From Ruminococcus sp. (GTDB lineage: Bacteria; Bacillota; Clostridia; Oscillospirales; Ruminococcaceae), in assembly GCA_017525915.1 (NCBI GenBank), contig JAFXSC010000011.1, forward strand, positions 31,081 to 95,080: a stretch of 64,000 nt of DNA, read 5' to 3'. This document shows positions 7,397 through 15,346 of the stretch, in pieces. The notes beneath the pieces were generated by a model. It had not been told where the DNA came from. It ran no database searches and worked only from the letters and a program-made list of their open reading frames with translations. Numbering within the stretch: position 1 is the stretch's first letter; each line of letters starts with the position of its first letter. Made by a program: the position numbers and the translations under genes.

Positions 7397-8461
7397 ATGA
7401 ATCTTTCTTTTACAGTAACACAAAACGAATTATCCGATATACTTCTTAACCTCTCACCCACAAGACCGGTGTTCATATGGGGCGCACCCGGAATCGGCAA
7501 GTCTGCTCTTGTTCAGAAATTTGCAGATGATGTGGGACTGCCCTGCGTATCACTTCTCGGCAGCCAGCTCGCTCCGGAGGACATTATCGGTATTCCGCAG
7601 ATAAACGGCGAGACTTCACAGTTTATGCCGCCAAAGATGATAGCCCGGAAAGAACCGTATGTACTGTTCCTTGATGAGCTCAATGCCTGTTCGCAGGAGG
7701 TGCAGAAGGCTTTTTACAGCCTTATCCACGAAAAGAGGATAGGGGAGTATCATCTCCCGAAGGGCAGCGTTGTCATCGGTGCCGGAAACCGTTCACAGGA
7801 CGGTGCGATAGTGAAAACTATGTCAACGGCTCTTGTCAACCGTATGTTTCACGTTCAGCTTGTTGCAGATCCGCAGCAGTGGCTCAACTGGGCATATGAG
7901 AATGAGCTGCATCAGTGGGTGATAGACTACATAACACAGCGTCCGGATCACCTTTTTTCAGAGCCGCCGAAGACGGAAGAACCCTATTCTACGCCCCGTT
8001 CGTGGCATATGCTCAGTGATGCACTGAAAGAATACGGCGCAGGCGAGAAAAATGTTCCGGAAAGCATACTGAGAGTACTTGCATACGGTTCAGTTTCACC
8101 GAGCCACGCAGGATTTTTCATTGCATTCGTCAAGAACCTCAGCAATAAAGACCTTCTCAGCAAGATCATCAAGGGCGAGGAGAGATTTCCCTCCGATCCG
8201 TCTGACAGAGATGTGCTTTATTTTGTATCTCAGAGCTTCCGTGCAAAGCTGCTTATGGAGCTTCCAGTTGATAAGCAGAAAATGGATAAGTCAGCGCAGT
8301 ACCTCACACACAGGGCAAAGGCGCTTATCAAGGACCTTTCCCACATAAACCTTGAACTTGCACAGATGATAGTATCTTCCGATGACGGAAAGGTGCTTCC
8401 GGAGTGGTTTATGCTGGAGATAGTCCGTGATCTGCCGAGACTTATAAAGAATGACAGGTGA
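7397..8461 (+). CDS. MoxR-type AAA+ ATPase
   Basis: 354 residues. Walker A is GAPGIGKS (29-36), Walker B VLFLDEL (about 88-94), and a sensor-1 like GAGNRSQDG follows. MoxR ATPases remodel or load metal into partner proteins, usually one with a VWA domain encoded next door. That is the case here: the next gene encodes a metallopeptidase-like/VWA protein and begins within the stop codon of this one (GTGA / ATG shortly after). The C-terminal third is helical with no added domain. Confidence 0.92.
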   Translation: MNLSFTVTQNELSDILLNLSPTRPVFIWGAPGIGKSALVQKFADDVGLPCVSLLGSQLAPEDIIGIPQINGETSQFMPPKMIARKEPYVLFLDELNACSQEVQKAFYSLIHEKRIGEYHLPKGSVVIGAGNRSQDGAIVKTMSTALVNRMFHVQLVADPQQWLNWAYENELHQWVIDYITQRPDHLFSEPPKTEEPYSTPRSWHMLSDALKEYGAGEKNVPESILRVLAYGSVSPSHAGFFIAFVKNLSNKDLLSKIIKGEERFPSDPSDRDVLYFVSQSFRAKLLMELPVDKQKMDKSAQYLTHRAKALIKDLSHINLELAQMIVSSDDGKVLPEWFMLEIVRDLPRLIKNDR

Positions 8462-8463
8462 TT

Positions 8464-10305
8464 ATGGCTAAGAAAAAAGAGGAGAAGATCTCCAGAAATG
8501 AACAGCAGCTCCTTAACGGGCTTGCTATTATAAAAGAACATCGGCTTTTCGGACATCTTAGCATATCTACGAACATTGTTCCGAAAAGCCAGCTTGGTAG
8601 AAATATTCCTGCAAAGGTATATTCGTCAGGTCACGTTTATCTCAACAAGGACTGCGACAGAACGCCGAAGGAGTGGGCATACATCATAGCTCACTGTATG
8701 CTCCACCTTTGCTTCGGTCACTTTGATGCTGACCGTATGCCTGGCTATTTTCAGCAGATAAACGAGAAAAAGCAGGTGTGGGTGAATAACTATGATCCTG
8801 TGCTCTGGAATATGGCTTGCGATATCTATATCACTCGGTTCCTTGCGGATATAAAGTTCGGCGCAACTGATATTGCCACTGAAAAACTCAGTGAGTTCGG
8901 CACTGCATCGACTGAGCTGAAAATATACGAAAAGCTTGCAGATGCACATATAAACGGGAACACCAACTGCTTTGGTACAGCAGGGGATTACCCGGATATG
9001 GCAGGCACAGAAAAGCCGCTGACTTATGGCAGCGGCAAGAATGAATATATCACAAGATTTGCGTATGTTTTAGCCGAATCTGTTCGCTCAGTCATTGACA
9101 GTGCAGGTGCTCAGAACGGAAATACCAGTAAGCGTAAGACTACAATGGACAAAGCGGCTGAGTGGTTCGTGAATCACTATCCGCTGCTCGGCGGTATTGC
9201 AATGGGTTTTAAGCTCGTTGAGGTCTCTCCGGTGAATCCCAATTCAGAGATAGAAGTGGCGGCAGTTGATGTTGTAAAGGGTGAGATATATGTAAATCCG
9301 GCTGCCGGGTTGACACTTGAGGAGTGGAAATTCGTAATCGCACACGAATATCTCCACGCCGGATTGCAGCACCACGCACGGCGAAACGGGCGTGACCATT
9401 ATCTCTGGAACGTAGCCTGTGACTTTGTTATCAACGGCTGGCTGAACGAGATGCAGATAGGTGTTATGCCGCAGAAAGGTCTGCTGTATGATCAGGAACT
9501 GAAAAATCTGTCGGCAGAGGAGATATATGACCGGCTTATTGAGAATATTCGCCGGAACTTGAAATATGTAACATTCCGTGGATACGGCAGGGGAGACATT
9601 ATCGACAACGGCTGGGAGAAGTTCGGGAACGGCGGTACTTCACTTGATGATTTCTGCAAGAGCGCTCTCAGGAACGGACTTGAATACCATACTGCGACCG
9701 GCAGGGGATATATTCCGGCAGGTCTTATCGAGGAGATAAAGGCACTTTCTATGCCGCCTGTTCCGTGGGATGTGGAGCTTGCAAAGTGGTTCGATATGTG
9801 GTTTGCACCTGTTGAGAAGCACCGCACCTATGCTCGTCCAAGCAGGCGACAGAGCAGCACTCCGGATATTCCCCGCCCGAACTGGGTAAAGCCTGAGATA
9901 CCGGAATACAGCCGCACCTACGCTGTTATCATTGATACCTCCGGTTCAATGACTCCTACTCTCATTGGCAAGGCTCTCGGAGCTGCCGCAAGCTATTCCG
10001 TTGCAAAGGATGTGCCGCTTGTGAGAGTAGTGTTTTGTGATGCGGCTGCCTATGATATAGGGTATGTTGCGCCAGAGGATATTGCAGGCAGAGTTATGGT
10101 AAAGGGCAGGGGAGGAACTGTATTGCAGCCTGCCGTTGATCTTATCGAGAATGCAAAGGATTTTCCCAAGGACGGACCGATACTCATAATAACCGATGCA
10201 GGTATCGAAAGTGATCTGAAAGTACGCCGCGAACACGCATTTCTTATTCCGGAGGGCAGGAGACTGCCGTTCAGACCACGGGGTAAAGTGTTCTATTTCA
10301 AGTAA
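8464..10305 (+). CDS. Metallopeptidase-like protein with C-terminal VWA domain (DUF2201 type)
   Basis: 613 residues from the ATG at 8464; a GTG at 8458 overlapping the MoxR stop is the alternative. The N-terminal half has two helices of zincin look: IIAHCMLHLCFGHF and VIAHEYLHAGLQHH, the second with a true HExxH (about residues 293-297). The C-terminal domain starts YAVIIDTSGSM, the MIDAS motif DxSGS of VWA domains (about 492-496), which bind a metal ion and a protein partner. With MoxR it forms the usual chaperone pair. Operon ends in a perfect hairpin. Confidence 0.9.
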   Translation: MAKKKEEKISRNEQQLLNGLAIIKEHRLFGHLSISTNIVPKSQLGRNIPAKVYSSGHVYLNKDCDRTPKEWAYIIAHCMLHLCFGHFDADRMPGYFQQINEKKQVWVNNYDPVLWNMACDIYITRFLADIKFGATDIATEKLSEFGTASTELKIYEKLADAHINGNTNCFGTAGDYPDMAGTEKPLTYGSGKNEYITRFAYVLAESVRSVIDSAGAQNGNTSKRKTTMDKAAEWFVNHYPLLGGIAMGFKLVEVSPVNPNSEIEVAAVDVVKGEIYVNPAAGLTLEEWKFVIAHEYLHAGLQHHARRNGRDHYLWNVACDFVINGWLNEMQIGVMPQKGLLYDQELKNLSAEEIYDRLIENIRRNLKYVTFRGYGRGDIIDNGWEKFGNGGTSLDDFCKSALRNGLEYHTATGRGYIPAGLIEEIKALSMPPVPWDVELAKWFDMWFAPVEKHRTYARPSRRQSSTPDIPRPNWVKPEIPEYSRTYAVIIDTSGSMTPTLIGKALGAAASYSVAKDVPLVRVVFCDAAAYDIGYVAPEDIAGRVMVKGRGGTVLQPAVDLIENAKDFPKDGPILIITDAGIESDLKVRREHAFLIPEGRRLPFRPRGKVFYFK

Positions 10306-10309
10306 TGAG

Positions 10310-10342
10310 AAAATCAGTGTGTCACCGTGACACACTGATTTT
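10310..10342. terminator. Hairpin after the VWA gene
   Basis: Perfect 15-bp stem AAAATCAGTGTGTCA / TGACACACTGATTTT with a 3-base loop CCG. The A/T ends make it a terminator in both directions, separating this operon from the convergent AbiE pair. Confidence 0.85.
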
Positions 10343-10384
10343 CCTTTGGTTACTTAATGGCTATTTGACGTTTGTTAAGAATTG

Positions 10385-11245
10385 TTATTTTAGTGCAATT
10401 GTTATTTGTTTAAAGAAATCCGCACTCCACAAGTCAAGTGAAGTGGTGTCTTTTATAAATGGGCGAACATCGTCCTTTGCCTGAGCGTAATCAATTGAAT
10501 CAAAACGTGAAAACAGCATTTGTTTTGCGTCTTCTATTGTGAAAATATTTTCGGATTTCCATACATCAGACTGAACGAGACGAGCTTTCAGATGTTCCTT
10601 ATTAATTGTAGCACCATGTGATAGATAAAATACATAATCATAAAGGTCTCTGCCTTTTACTCGGTTTTTCCACGAACGACATATAACTGCGTGAGCTTTA
10701 CCAGCAAAAAGCGATGGCATATCGTATAGTTTTACTTCATATGGTGAAGGAAGTAAGCGGTATTTATGCTCAAATGTTGCTCCAATAGGTGGATTTGTAT
10801 CAACCTCGAACTTGATTTTTATCTTTTCATCGCCTGCTATTGAACTTGTTATCGGATCAGAAGCATAGAACATAAGCATATGCTCTTTTGTATTACCTTT
10901 CAAAAAAGCTGAACGTATTGCTGATTCTTTAGTTTTCTGCTTTTCTGTTATTTCAACGTTTAAGCCATAAGAAGCTACTTCACTTTTTAGAACAGGGAAA
11001 TAATCTGACAGTTCAAAGGTTTCATCCGTTTTAATAAGGGAAAAATCAAGATCTTCGGAAAAACGGTCAAGCCCATAGAATATGCGAAGTGCAGTTCCTC
11101 CATAGAATGCAGCTTTTTTAAAGAATCCAGCTCTTGATAGTCCACAGAGAACTATTTCCTGCATTATCTCTTTTACGGCGTTCTTTTTATCAGTTAAACC
11201 GCCGGCATCATATTTATTCAGCATCTCGCTAATCATATTGTTCAT
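10385..11245 (-). CDS. abiEii: AbiEii-type nucleotidyltransferase toxin
   Basis: 286 residues. FYGGTALRIFYGLDR followed by FSEDLDFSL carries the GG(T/S) and DxD motifs of the DNA polymerase beta-like nucleotidyltransferase fold used by type IV AbiEii toxins, which block growth by modifying RNA such as tRNA 3' ends. KGRDLYDYVFYL is the second conserved block. The gene starts in a 4-bp overlap with the antitoxin gene, the standard order for AbiE loci, which act in phage defence and element maintenance. Confidence 0.9.
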   Translation of the reverse strand: MNNMISEMLNKYDAGGLTDKKNAVKEIMQEIVLCGLSRAGFFKKAAFYGGTALRIFYGLDRFSEDLDFSLIKTDETFELSDYFPVLKSEVASYGLNVEITEKQKTKESAIRSAFLKGNTKEHMLMFYASDPITSSIAGDEKIKIKFEVDTNPPIGATFEHKYRLLPSPYEVKLYDMPSLFAGKAHAVICRSWKNRVKGRDLYDYVFYLSHGATINKEHLKARLVQSDVWKSENIFTIEDAKQMLFSRFDSIDYAQAKDDVRPFIKDTTSLDLWSADFFKQITIALK

Positions 11246-11829
11246 TCTGCATCTCTCCTCAGATACTTTATCAGATATTTCAAGTTGTTACAATGATACA
11301 ATTCTCCAATTTGATATATATCTTCGTAATTAAGCCTTTCGAATTCGATTTTGTCAATTCTCAGGTCATCAAACAGCATTTTCTCGATGTCTCTTTGACT
11401 CGTCACTGGTGGCATAGTGTAAAGCTTATCACACAGAGCTTTTTCCGGAGAAGCAATCTTATATACATATCCATTCTCTTCCTTCATAACAACGCCATAA
11501 GGATACACTTCCGAAGGTACATCTCGATAGGTGAAATGACCGAAATGGTTTTCGTATTCCTTTGCCTTTTTCTTACTGAATGTAGCTGATGTAAAAGTAT
11601 AAACTGCTTCTGGTATTAATCCGTAAACGGACAATGCGTAATCAAATGACAGATATGATGGTCCGTATATTACACTCGCAAGACAATAGCCAGGTGTGTT
11701 TTTGTCGGTTTCATATATTCCCTTAGTTAGTTGAATCAATTCTCCGTTTTTCTTCATACGCATTATCTTACCAGCTGGATCACTATACTTATTAAGCTGA
11801 TCCGTTAACATTAAAGATGTTAAAATCAT
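11242..11829 (-). CDS. abiEi: AbiEi-type antitoxin / transcriptional autoregulator
   Basis: 195 residues from the ATG at 11829 (AGAGGTG six bases upstream; the GTG at 11838 overlaps that site). The N-terminus is a small winged-helix region with KIMRMKKNGELIQLTKGIYET. SYLSFDYALSVYGLIPE and YKIASPEKALCDKLY are typical of AbiEi/'type IV toxin-antitoxin' antitoxins. These neutralise AbiEii and repress their own promoter through inverted repeats, one of which is visible upstream. Confidence 0.88.
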   Translation of the reverse strand: MILTSLMLTDQLNKYSDPAGKIMRMKKNGELIQLTKGIYETDKNTPGYCLASVIYGPSYLSFDYALSVYGLIPEAVYTFTSATFSKKKAKEYENHFGHFTYRDVPSEVYPYGVVMKEENGYVYKIASPEKALCDKLYTMPPVTSQRDIEKMLFDDLRIDKIEFERLNYEDIYQIGELYHCNNLKYLIKYLRRDAE

Positions 11830-11842
11830 TATTTTCACCTCT

Positions 11843-11878
11843 AAATTGTATTGTACACAATTTTGCGGAGAAAATCAA
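11843..11878 (-). promoter_or_regulatory. AbiE promoter with palindromic operator
   Basis: Minus strand: -35 TTGATT (11878-11873), 17-bp spacer, -10 TACAAT (11855-11850). An inverted repeat AAATTGT / ACAATTT (11843-11849, 11857-11863) covers the -10, as expected for AbiEi autorepression. Confidence 0.75.
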
Positions 11879-11896
11879 GAGTTTTGCTTGATTTTT
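11872..11896 (+). terminator. Plus-strand hairpin with long T-tract
   Basis: AAAATCAAG / CTTGATTTT around AGTTTTG, followed by TTTT. It overlaps the -35 of the AbiE promoter on the other strand. No plus-strand gene that would use it is visible, so it may shield the promoter region from antisense transcripts. Confidence 0.5.
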
Positions 11897-12039
11897 TTTA
11901 TTTCAGTCCAGATACTATAACTTGATTCCTTTCATAGTACCAAAGAATACTATCAATTAGCTTTAATTCTTTTGAATGAGACTTCTTAAACTCTTTATCA
12001 AGAGTGTTCTCATATAAGAAGGTAGAACAATCAGAAGCG

Positions 12040-12205
12040 TAAGGAGCCTTCGGCTCATCGGGCTCTGCCCGAACCCGAGGTTTATCGCTTTCGTTTCCAA
12101 GTAATGAAAAGGCGAGCCGCATATCGCTGACATCGCCCATTACTTGTAAACCTCACAGGACGCTCAGGTCGCTCCTCAGCGTTGCCCTATCCTCCCTGTG
12201 AGTAA
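12040..12205 (-). ncRNA. Candidate structured RNA, possibly part of a mobile element
   Basis: Five nested or stacked helices can be drawn on the minus strand: CTCACAGG/CCTGTGAG (12202-12195 with 12159-12152); inside it ACGCT/AGCGT (12182-12178 with 12164-12160); GGTTTA/TAAACC (12152-12147 with 12084-12079); CAAGTAATG/CATTACTTG (12146-12138 with 12106-12098) enclosing GGCGA/TCGCC; then hairpins TCGGGC-AGA-GCCCGA (12072-12058) and GAGCC-GAA-GGCTC (12056-12044). Unpaired bases on this strand are A-rich (GGAAACGAAAGCGA), as in folded RNAs. A frame of 80 codons (11898-12140) crosses it but looks accidental. Class not identified; HEARO/IscB-type RNA or an intron fragment are options. Confidence 0.45.
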
Positions 12206-12232
12206 AGTATATTTATTGTATCATACAAGTTT

Positions 12233-12320
12233 GGCGACGTCAATGTACAACTGCTGCGACGACACTGTTCATTTTCGGCGACGCAAGTGTTCAACTTCGC
12301 CGGCCGCAGGTGTTCAACTG
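12233..12320. repeat. Four direct repeats of 22-23 bp, IS21-type element end
   Basis: Units start near 12234, 12256, 12278 and 12300, each of the form GCGACGnnAnTGTtCAACtt. Arrays of about 20-bp repeats like this at element ends are typical of IS21-family insertion sequences, where they bind the IstA transposase. No istA or istB gene is present, so this is probably a solo end. Family assignment is from memory of such ends. Confidence 0.5.
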
Positions 12321-12373
12321 GAGCGCTATATTCAAAAATCAAGGCAAGCGGTCTGCTGACAACAAGGAAGACC

Positions 12374-12401
12374 GCTCCCATTATATTGAATGGAGCTTTT
12401 T
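12374..12401 (+). terminator. Terminator-like hairpin ahead of the partner-switching operon
   Basis: GCTCC(C)ATT / AATGGAGC with one bulged base, then TTTTTTT. A second stem AGCGGTCT/AGACCGCT lies just upstream (12347-12376). It would isolate the operon from element-derived transcription. Confidence 0.6.
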
Positions 12402-12414
12402 TTGAGTATAACTC

Positions 12415-12443
12415 TTGAAAATATGACGATATTGTGCTATAAT
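12415..12443 (+). promoter_or_regulatory. Promoter of the partner-switching operon
   Basis: TTGAAA (12415-12420), 17-bp spacer, TATAAT (12438-12443). The 5' untranslated stretch to the first start is about 240 bases; no clear structure was seen in it apart from an inverted repeat around the CTCCGGAGC/CCGGAGG segment (12531-12565). Confidence 0.75.
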
Positions 12444-12690
12444 TAAATTGTGTATAAATGGTTGCTTAGAAATATGCAGATGCCTAAATTAACGTCATAT
12501 CAAACAGCTCCTGTCAGATAGGATATCTGCCTCCGGAGCGAGATCCTCCGTTTGGAAACCGGAGGAATGCTGTAAATTGACGGTAATGACGATCTGGCAA
12601 TGAAGTATTACTTGGGCTACGGTAGTGTTGAAAAGCCCAAGCTCTGAAAATAGCGGCTTCGAGGTATATGATAAAAGCGAGGGAATACGA

Positions 12691-13293
12691 ATGAAAACAG
12701 ATGTAATTAAAATCAACAGTGCCATTGAAGGACACGATGCTGCAATGCAGACAGCTGAAAAGTTTTCTGTGTACAATAATATTACCGGAAAGGCTGCAAT
12801 GCACATCAGATTGCTAACTGAGGAAATGATAAGTATGGTCCACGGTATTCTGGACGGTTTCAGCGGTGACTTCTGGCTGGAAAGCATTCAGACAAAGAAA
12901 GGATTACTGTGCCGTATCTGCCTATCCGCAGATAAGTTCCTGAATAAAGAACAGGAATCAAAGATCCTTTCTGTTTCAACGAGCGGAAAGAATCAGAATG
13001 TAAAAGGTATCATGGGTAAGATACGGGAGCTTTTCAGGCAGAGCCTTCAGGCGGAATCATCTGAAGATGAGAGATTCCTGACCAATATGGCTGATGCTAT
13101 GGGACAACCGGGAATGGCAGGTTCATCATATTGGTCATTGCAGGCATACCGTCAGAGCATTTCGCCTAAGTCCAAACCGGAGGAGTGGGATGAACTGGAA
13201 AAATCCATCATAGCCAAAATCGCCGATGAAGTCAAGGTATGGCTTAGATCCGATGCGACAGAGATCGTTATAGAAAAGCTGATAACACAATGA
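12691..13293 (+). CDS. Anti-sigma-like ATP-binding protein (divergent HATPase), hypothetical
   Basis: 200 residues from the ATG at 12691 (GAGGGA seven bases upstream). MHIRLLTEEMISMVHGIL resembles the N-box helix of HATPase anti-sigma kinases (E replacing part of the usual ExxxN), and DFWLESIQTKKGLLCRICLSAD looks like the following beta-hairpin. The C-terminal half is helical and has no recognised domain. The glycine-rich G-boxes are not evident, so ATP binding is uncertain. Its stop overlaps the start of the HD-GYP gene by four bases, tying it to the regulatory operon. Confidence 0.6.
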   Translation: MKTDVIKINSAIEGHDAAMQTAEKFSVYNNITGKAAMHIRLLTEEMISMVHGILDGFSGDFWLESIQTKKGLLCRICLSADKFLNKEQESKILSVSTSGKNQNVKGIMGKIRELFRQSLQAESSEDERFLTNMADAMGQPGMAGSSYWSLQAYRQSISPKSKPEEWDELEKSIIAKIADEVKVWLRSDATEIVIEKLITQ

Positions 13294-14591
13294 AAAATGA
13301 AGGGACCATTTTCGGCAGCATTCTGAACGATATGTCGGACGGCTTGCTTGTGATCGGCTTTGACGGCAGCATCCGACTGCATAACCCCGCTGCCGCTGCG
13401 ATCCTCGGACTGCCCGAAAACGCGCTGGATATGAGCATTGCCGATCTGGTGCAGCAGGCAGGTGAAAACGATGCACTCTTTGCAGATCTGCAGAAAGCTG
13501 TCGAACAGAAGAAAAAGACCGTCAAAACAGTGCCGTATTTCCGTGACGATGATATGTATTATCTGCGGATCACTGCGGATATCCTGTGCAGTGAAGGCGA
13601 GCAGATCGGCATCGTCGCACAGATCACAGACATCACCGAAGCTACCATGCTGTTTATTGCCAACAAGCGGCTTGCGAATCAGGTGACAAACCTCATGAAC
13701 TCGTTTGTCGAGGTCATGGTAACTGCTATCGAGGAAAAATCTTCCTACAACGCCAACCATACCAAGAGCATGGTGCGGTATGCAAAGCGCTATCTGGCAT
13801 GGCTGGAGCAGAAGGGGACGCTTTCACAGTTCACTTCCGAAAATACTGCACCGCTGCTCATGAGCATCTGGCTACATGATATAGGCAAACTGCTTGTGCC
13901 GCCGGAGGTCATGGATAAGCCGACACGCCTTGGCAGTGCGGAAAAGGATATCCGCCACCGTATAGAAACGGCAAGGCTCATGCTGCAGATCAAAGCGCTG
14001 AAATATCCGGAAAGTTCCGCAGAATTTCAGCTGCAGAGCGAACGTCTTGAAAAAGCCGAGGCACTGATCTTCACGGCGAATACTGCCGGCTTTCTGGAGG
14101 ATGATGTGCGTGAACAGCTCCGGGAAGCCGCAAAAATCCAGTGCTTTGCAGCAGACGGCAGCACCGTTTCGCTGCTTGATGAAAACGAGCTGGAAGCGAT
14201 CACCGTACAGCGCGGCACACTGACCGCTGACGAGCGGAAGATAATTGAGGCTCATGTGAGCTGGACAGGCACTCTGCTCTCAAAAGTGGAATTCCGCGGC
14301 GATTACAAGCCTGTGCCAAAATGGGCAGTAGGACATCACGAACTGCTGGACGGCTCCGGTTATCCCGATCATCTCACGGAAGGCTCTATTCCGTGGGAAA
14401 CACGGCTGCTCACCATTATTGATGTATACGATGCGCTGACCGCCGAGGACAGACCATATAAACCGCCGCTGCCGCCTGAGAAAGCATTTGCGATACTCAC
14501 CGATATGGCAGAGCACGGTAAAATTGACAAACAGATCTTAGAAAGCTTCCTAGTAAGTGAAGCGTGGAAGCGTGAAACAACCAATAACTGA
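13290..14591 (+). CDS. PAS domain-HD-GYP phosphodiesterase-type signalling protein
   Basis: 433 residues. Residues 1-115 form a PAS domain (GSILNDMSDGLLVIGFDGSI, ending QITDITE). The HD-GYP domain follows from about 130: HTKSMVRYAKRY, WLHDIGK (about 194-200), HVSWTGTLLSKV, and GHHELLDGSGYP (about 348-359). HD-GYP domains hydrolyse cyclic di-GMP; the metal-binding HD, HH and the GYP triad are all there. An insert of about 90 residues between HDIGK and HVSWTG is longer than usual. Overlap of four bases with the gene before it shows translational coupling. Confidence 0.88.
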   Translation: MKNEGTIFGSILNDMSDGLLVIGFDGSIRLHNPAAAAILGLPENALDMSIADLVQQAGENDALFADLQKAVEQKKKTVKTVPYFRDDDMYYLRITADILCSEGEQIGIVAQITDITEATMLFIANKRLANQVTNLMNSFVEVMVTAIEEKSSYNANHTKSMVRYAKRYLAWLEQKGTLSQFTSENTAPLLMSIWLHDIGKLLVPPEVMDKPTRLGSAEKDIRHRIETARLMLQIKALKYPESSAEFQLQSERLEKAEALIFTANTAGFLEDDVREQLREAAKIQCFAADGSTVSLLDENELEAITVQRGTLTADERKIIEAHVSWTGTLLSKVEFRGDYKPVPKWAVGHHELLDGSGYPDHLTEGSIPWETRLLTIIDVYDALTAEDRPYKPPLPPEKAFAILTDMAEHGKIDKQILESFLVSEAWKRETTNN

Positions 14592-14605
14592 AAGGATGGA
14601 TCATC

Positions 14606-14902
14606 ATGACAATCAATCAGAACAAAGCAGGAAATATGCTGACCTTAGCAATCGAGGGAAGGATCGACACCCAAACCGCACCGGAGCTTGAAAAGGTTCT
14701 TGACGGCACACTGGACGGCATTACCGAACTGGTGTTTGACTTTACTGGGGTCTCGTATATTTCCTCTGCCGGACTGCGTGTGCTGCTGAAAACTCAGAAG
14801 CAGATGAACAAGCAGGGCAGTATGACAGTCATTCATGCGAATGAAGACATTATGGAAATCTTTGAGGTAACAGGATTTACAGATATACTGAATATCAAGT
14901 AA
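14606..14902 (+). CDS. STAS-domain anti-sigma factor antagonist
   Basis: 98 residues, the full length of a SpoIIAA/RsbV protein. VFDFTGVSYISSAGLRVLL contains the conserved Ser in SSAGLR that is phosphorylated by the partner kinase. IDTQTAPELEKVL is the typical first helix. In its unphosphorylated form such a protein frees a target from the anti-sigma kinase. AAGGATGG precedes the start. The kinase and phosphatase partners are the next two genes. Confidence 0.92.
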   Translation: MTINQNKAGNMLTLAIEGRIDTQTAPELEKVLDGTLDGITELVFDFTGVSYISSAGLRVLLKTQKQMNKQGSMTVIHANEDIMEIFEVTGFTDILNIK

Positions 14903-14913
14903 GAGGAAACTGC

Positions 14914-15342
14914 ATGAAAGAGCTTGTTATTGAAGCTGTAAGCAATAACCTCGATACTGTACTGGCTTTTGTCGATGAACAGCTCGAAGAAATGGAGTGC
15001 CCACCGAAAAATCAGATGCAGATCGAACTTGCCGTAGAGGAGATCTTTGTCAATATCGCCAATTATGCCTATCTGTCTGAGACTGGCGATGTAACTGTGC
15101 GTATGGAGACCGATACGGAGCGGCAGACTGTGACGATTACATTTATCGACCGAGGTGTACCGTATGATCCCCTTTCAAAGGAAGACCCCGATGTGACACT
15201 GCTGTCTGAGCAGCGCGAAATTGGCGGACTTGGCATCTTCCTCGTAAAAAAGACGATGGACGATGTACGGTATTCTCATCAGGATGGAATGAACATTCTT
15301 ACAATTTGCACGACGTTTGCTTTACAGGAAGGACAGAATTGA
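14914..15342 (+). CDS. RsbW/SpoIIAB-like serine kinase (HATPase)
   Basis: 142 residues. QIELAVEEIFVNIANYAY is the N-box (ExxxNxxxH-like), VTITFIDRGVPYDPL the D-x-G box and EIGGLGIFLVKKTMDDVRY the G-rich box. Kinases of this family phosphorylate the STAS protein and bind the regulated target. The spacing to the STAS gene is 11 bp. No sigma factor gene lies next to it. Confidence 0.92.
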   Translation: MKELVIEAVSNNLDTVLAFVDEQLEEMECPPKNQMQIELAVEEIFVNIANYAYLSETGDVTVRMETDTERQTVTITFIDRGVPYDPLSKEDPDVTLLSEQREIGGLGIFLVKKTMDDVRYSHQDGMNILTICTTFALQEGQN

Positions 15343-15346
15343 TACC

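Noticed and set aside
11898-12140. 80-codon frame on the minus strand
   Set aside because: Half of it is the palindromic RNA-like element (CGGGC..GCCCG, GAGCC..GGCTC), so the protein would be an artefact of the folds. A coding role for its last 35 codons cannot be excluded.
12187-12381. 64-codon frame on the minus strand
   Set aside because: It only translates the IS21-type end repeats and a hairpin.
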